In this document: positions 4,229 through 5,101 of the stretch, in pieces | Layout: every line of letters begins with the position of its first letter | Numbering within the stretch: the first letter of the stretch is position 1 | DNA from: an uncultured Enterobacter sp. | Lineage (GTDB): Bacteria > Pseudomonadota > Gammaproteobacteria > Enterobacterales > Enterobacteriaceae | DNA length: 5,101 nucleotides | Assembly: GCA_946477805.1 (NCBI GenBank) | Contig: CAMKZP010000295.1 | Location: 1 to 5,101, forward strand | Reading direction: 5' to 3' | Program-made: the position numbers and the translations under genes | The notes under the pieces: model-generated | What the model was told of the DNA's origin: nothing | Database searches by the model: none | The model's input: only the letters and a program-made list of their open reading frames with translations

Positions 4229-5101
4229 CAGTGATAACCCTCCCCATGCTGAACTTTGCCGCGAAAAACGTAATAGCTCCAGAAGGTATAGACCAGAATC
4301 ACCGGAATGATTAACAGCATAAAGCCCTGGCTTTGCGCTGGCGCAGCGGCCTGCCACAGGGTGATGGAGGGCGGGATAATATGCGGCCAGATGCTGATCC
4401 CAAGCCCGCTAAACCCGAGAAAAATGAGCCCCAGGGTCAAAATGAACGGCAGGTTATGGCTCTCGACGCGGCTCAGGCTGCGCCACTGGCAAACGCTGAA
4501 AACAACAACCAGCGCCGGGACGGGCAGCAGGTAAAACAGATTCGGCAGCGTAAACCAGCGCGCCGCAATCGCGGCATGCGCCAGCGGCGTCCAGAGGCTG
4601 ATGATGGCAATAACGGCCAGCAGCGCGATCAGCAAACCTTTCGAAAGCCTGCGCATGCGCTGCTGCAGCGCGTTTTCACTTTTCATGACCAGCCAGGTCG
4701 ATCCTAACAGCGCGTAGGCGACGACAAGGCCCGCGCCGCAGAAGAGGTTAAACGGGGTAAGCCAGTCAAAGGGACCGCCGCTGTAGGCGCGACCGGTCAC
4801 GGCGAAGCCGTTAATGACGGCACCTACCGTCATGCCCTGGGTGAACGTCGCCAGTATCGAACCGCCAATAAAGGCTTTATCCCAGAACGGACGGTGCGCG
4901 GGCGTCGCTTTAAAGCGAAACTCAAACGCCACGCCGCGGAAAATAAGCCCGATCAGCATGAGCGTCAGGGGAACGGTGAGCGCGTCAACGATCACCGCGT
5001 AGGCGAGGGGAAATGCGCCAAACAGCGCGGCCCCGCCGAGCACCAGCCAGGTTTCGTTCCCGTCCCAGACCGGCGCGACGCTGTTGACCATGACGTCGCG
5101 G
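4228..5101 (-). CDS. cydB: cytochrome bd-type quinol oxidase subunit II (CydB, CIO/CioB type), 5' end outside window
   Basis: Inner-membrane subunit of a bd-type terminal oxidase, which oxidises quinol and reduces oxygen to water. About 290 C-terminal residues are present, and the frame continues past 5101. The first residues RDVMVNSVAPVWDGNETW match the region after the first helix of CydB, so the ATG at 5091 is internal and about 45-50 residues are missing. The WDGNE Asp (codon 5064-5062) corresponds to E. coli CydB Asp58. Several long hydrophobic spans follow, then IWPHIIPPSITLWQAAAPAQSQGF, and the end YYVFRGKVQHGEGYH. These features resemble Pseudomonas CioB far more than E. coli CydB or AppB, so I infer the cyanide-insensitive (CIO) subgroup. 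Subunit I (cydA/cioA) should lie just beyond the window. The gene is coupled to the small DUF2474-like gene. Confidence 0.94.
   Translation of the reverse strand, partial: RDVMVNSVAPVWDGNETWLVLGGAALFGAFPLAYAVIVDALTVPLTLMLIGLIFRGVAFEFRFKATPAHRPFWDKAFIGGSILATFTQGMTVGAVINGFAVTGRAYSGGPFDWLTPFNLFCGAGLVVAYALLGSTWLVMKSENALQQRMRRLSKGLLIALLAVIAIISLWTPLAHAAIAARWFTLPNLFYLLPVPALVVVFSVCQWRSLSRVESHNLPFILTLGLIFLGFSGLGISIWPHIIPPSITLWQAAAPAQSQGFMLLIIPVILVYTFWSYYVFRGKVQHGEGYH

Noticed and set aside
4229..4357. An 85-residue form of the small membrane protein starting at 4357
   Set aside because: The extension is out-of-frame cydB coding sequence; the TGATG overlap and GGAGG site mark the start at 4228.

Overview
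The window is a piece of a Gram-negative enterobacterial chromosome, moderately GC-rich. Enterobacter, Klebsiella, Leclercia or Kosakonia would all fit; I cannot fix the genus. The evidence is very close protein similarity, from memory, to E. coli NifJ/YdbK, YdbJ and HslJ in the E. coli order (nifJ leftward, ydbJ rightward, hslJ leftward). The content is core or lightly variable genome. I see no phage, CRISPR, toxin or defence system, and no RNA gene I can name.

Layout: positions 1-2994 hold nifJ on the minus strand, broken at 290-305. About 275 bases follow that carry the divergent nifJ and ydbJ control regions. The small lipoprotein gene ydbJ (3269-3535, plus) runs stop-to-stop into the lipoprotein gene hslJ (3536-3973, minus). 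About 125 bases later come the end of a minus-strand cytochrome bd-type oxidase operon: a 42-residue membrane protein of DUF2474 type (4100-4228) and a cioB/cydB-type subunit II gene (4228-5101) that runs off the window. In E. coli K-12 the gene beyond hslJ is ldhA, so the oxidase operon is a difference in gene order.

The most important observation is technical. Positions 290-305 are 16 bases of the Nextera/Tn5 mosaic-end adapter. They sit exactly where nifJ loses its frame and where roughly 50-60 expected residues are missing. The protein string VCIRDR that results is an adapter signature. The truncation of nifJ is therefore almost certainly an assembly artefact, and the real gene is probably intact and about 1170 codons long.

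The main biological point is in the nifJ leader. An extended -10 promoter with a possible SoxS/MarA box is followed, before the start codon, by a hairpin with eight U residues that looks like an intrinsic terminator. This suggests attenuation, or a short terminated RNA. NifJ (pyruvate to acetyl-CoA with reduced flavodoxin/ferredoxin) and the bd-type quinol oxidase both fit low-oxygen or redox-stress metabolism, but any functional link between them is only inferred from proximity.
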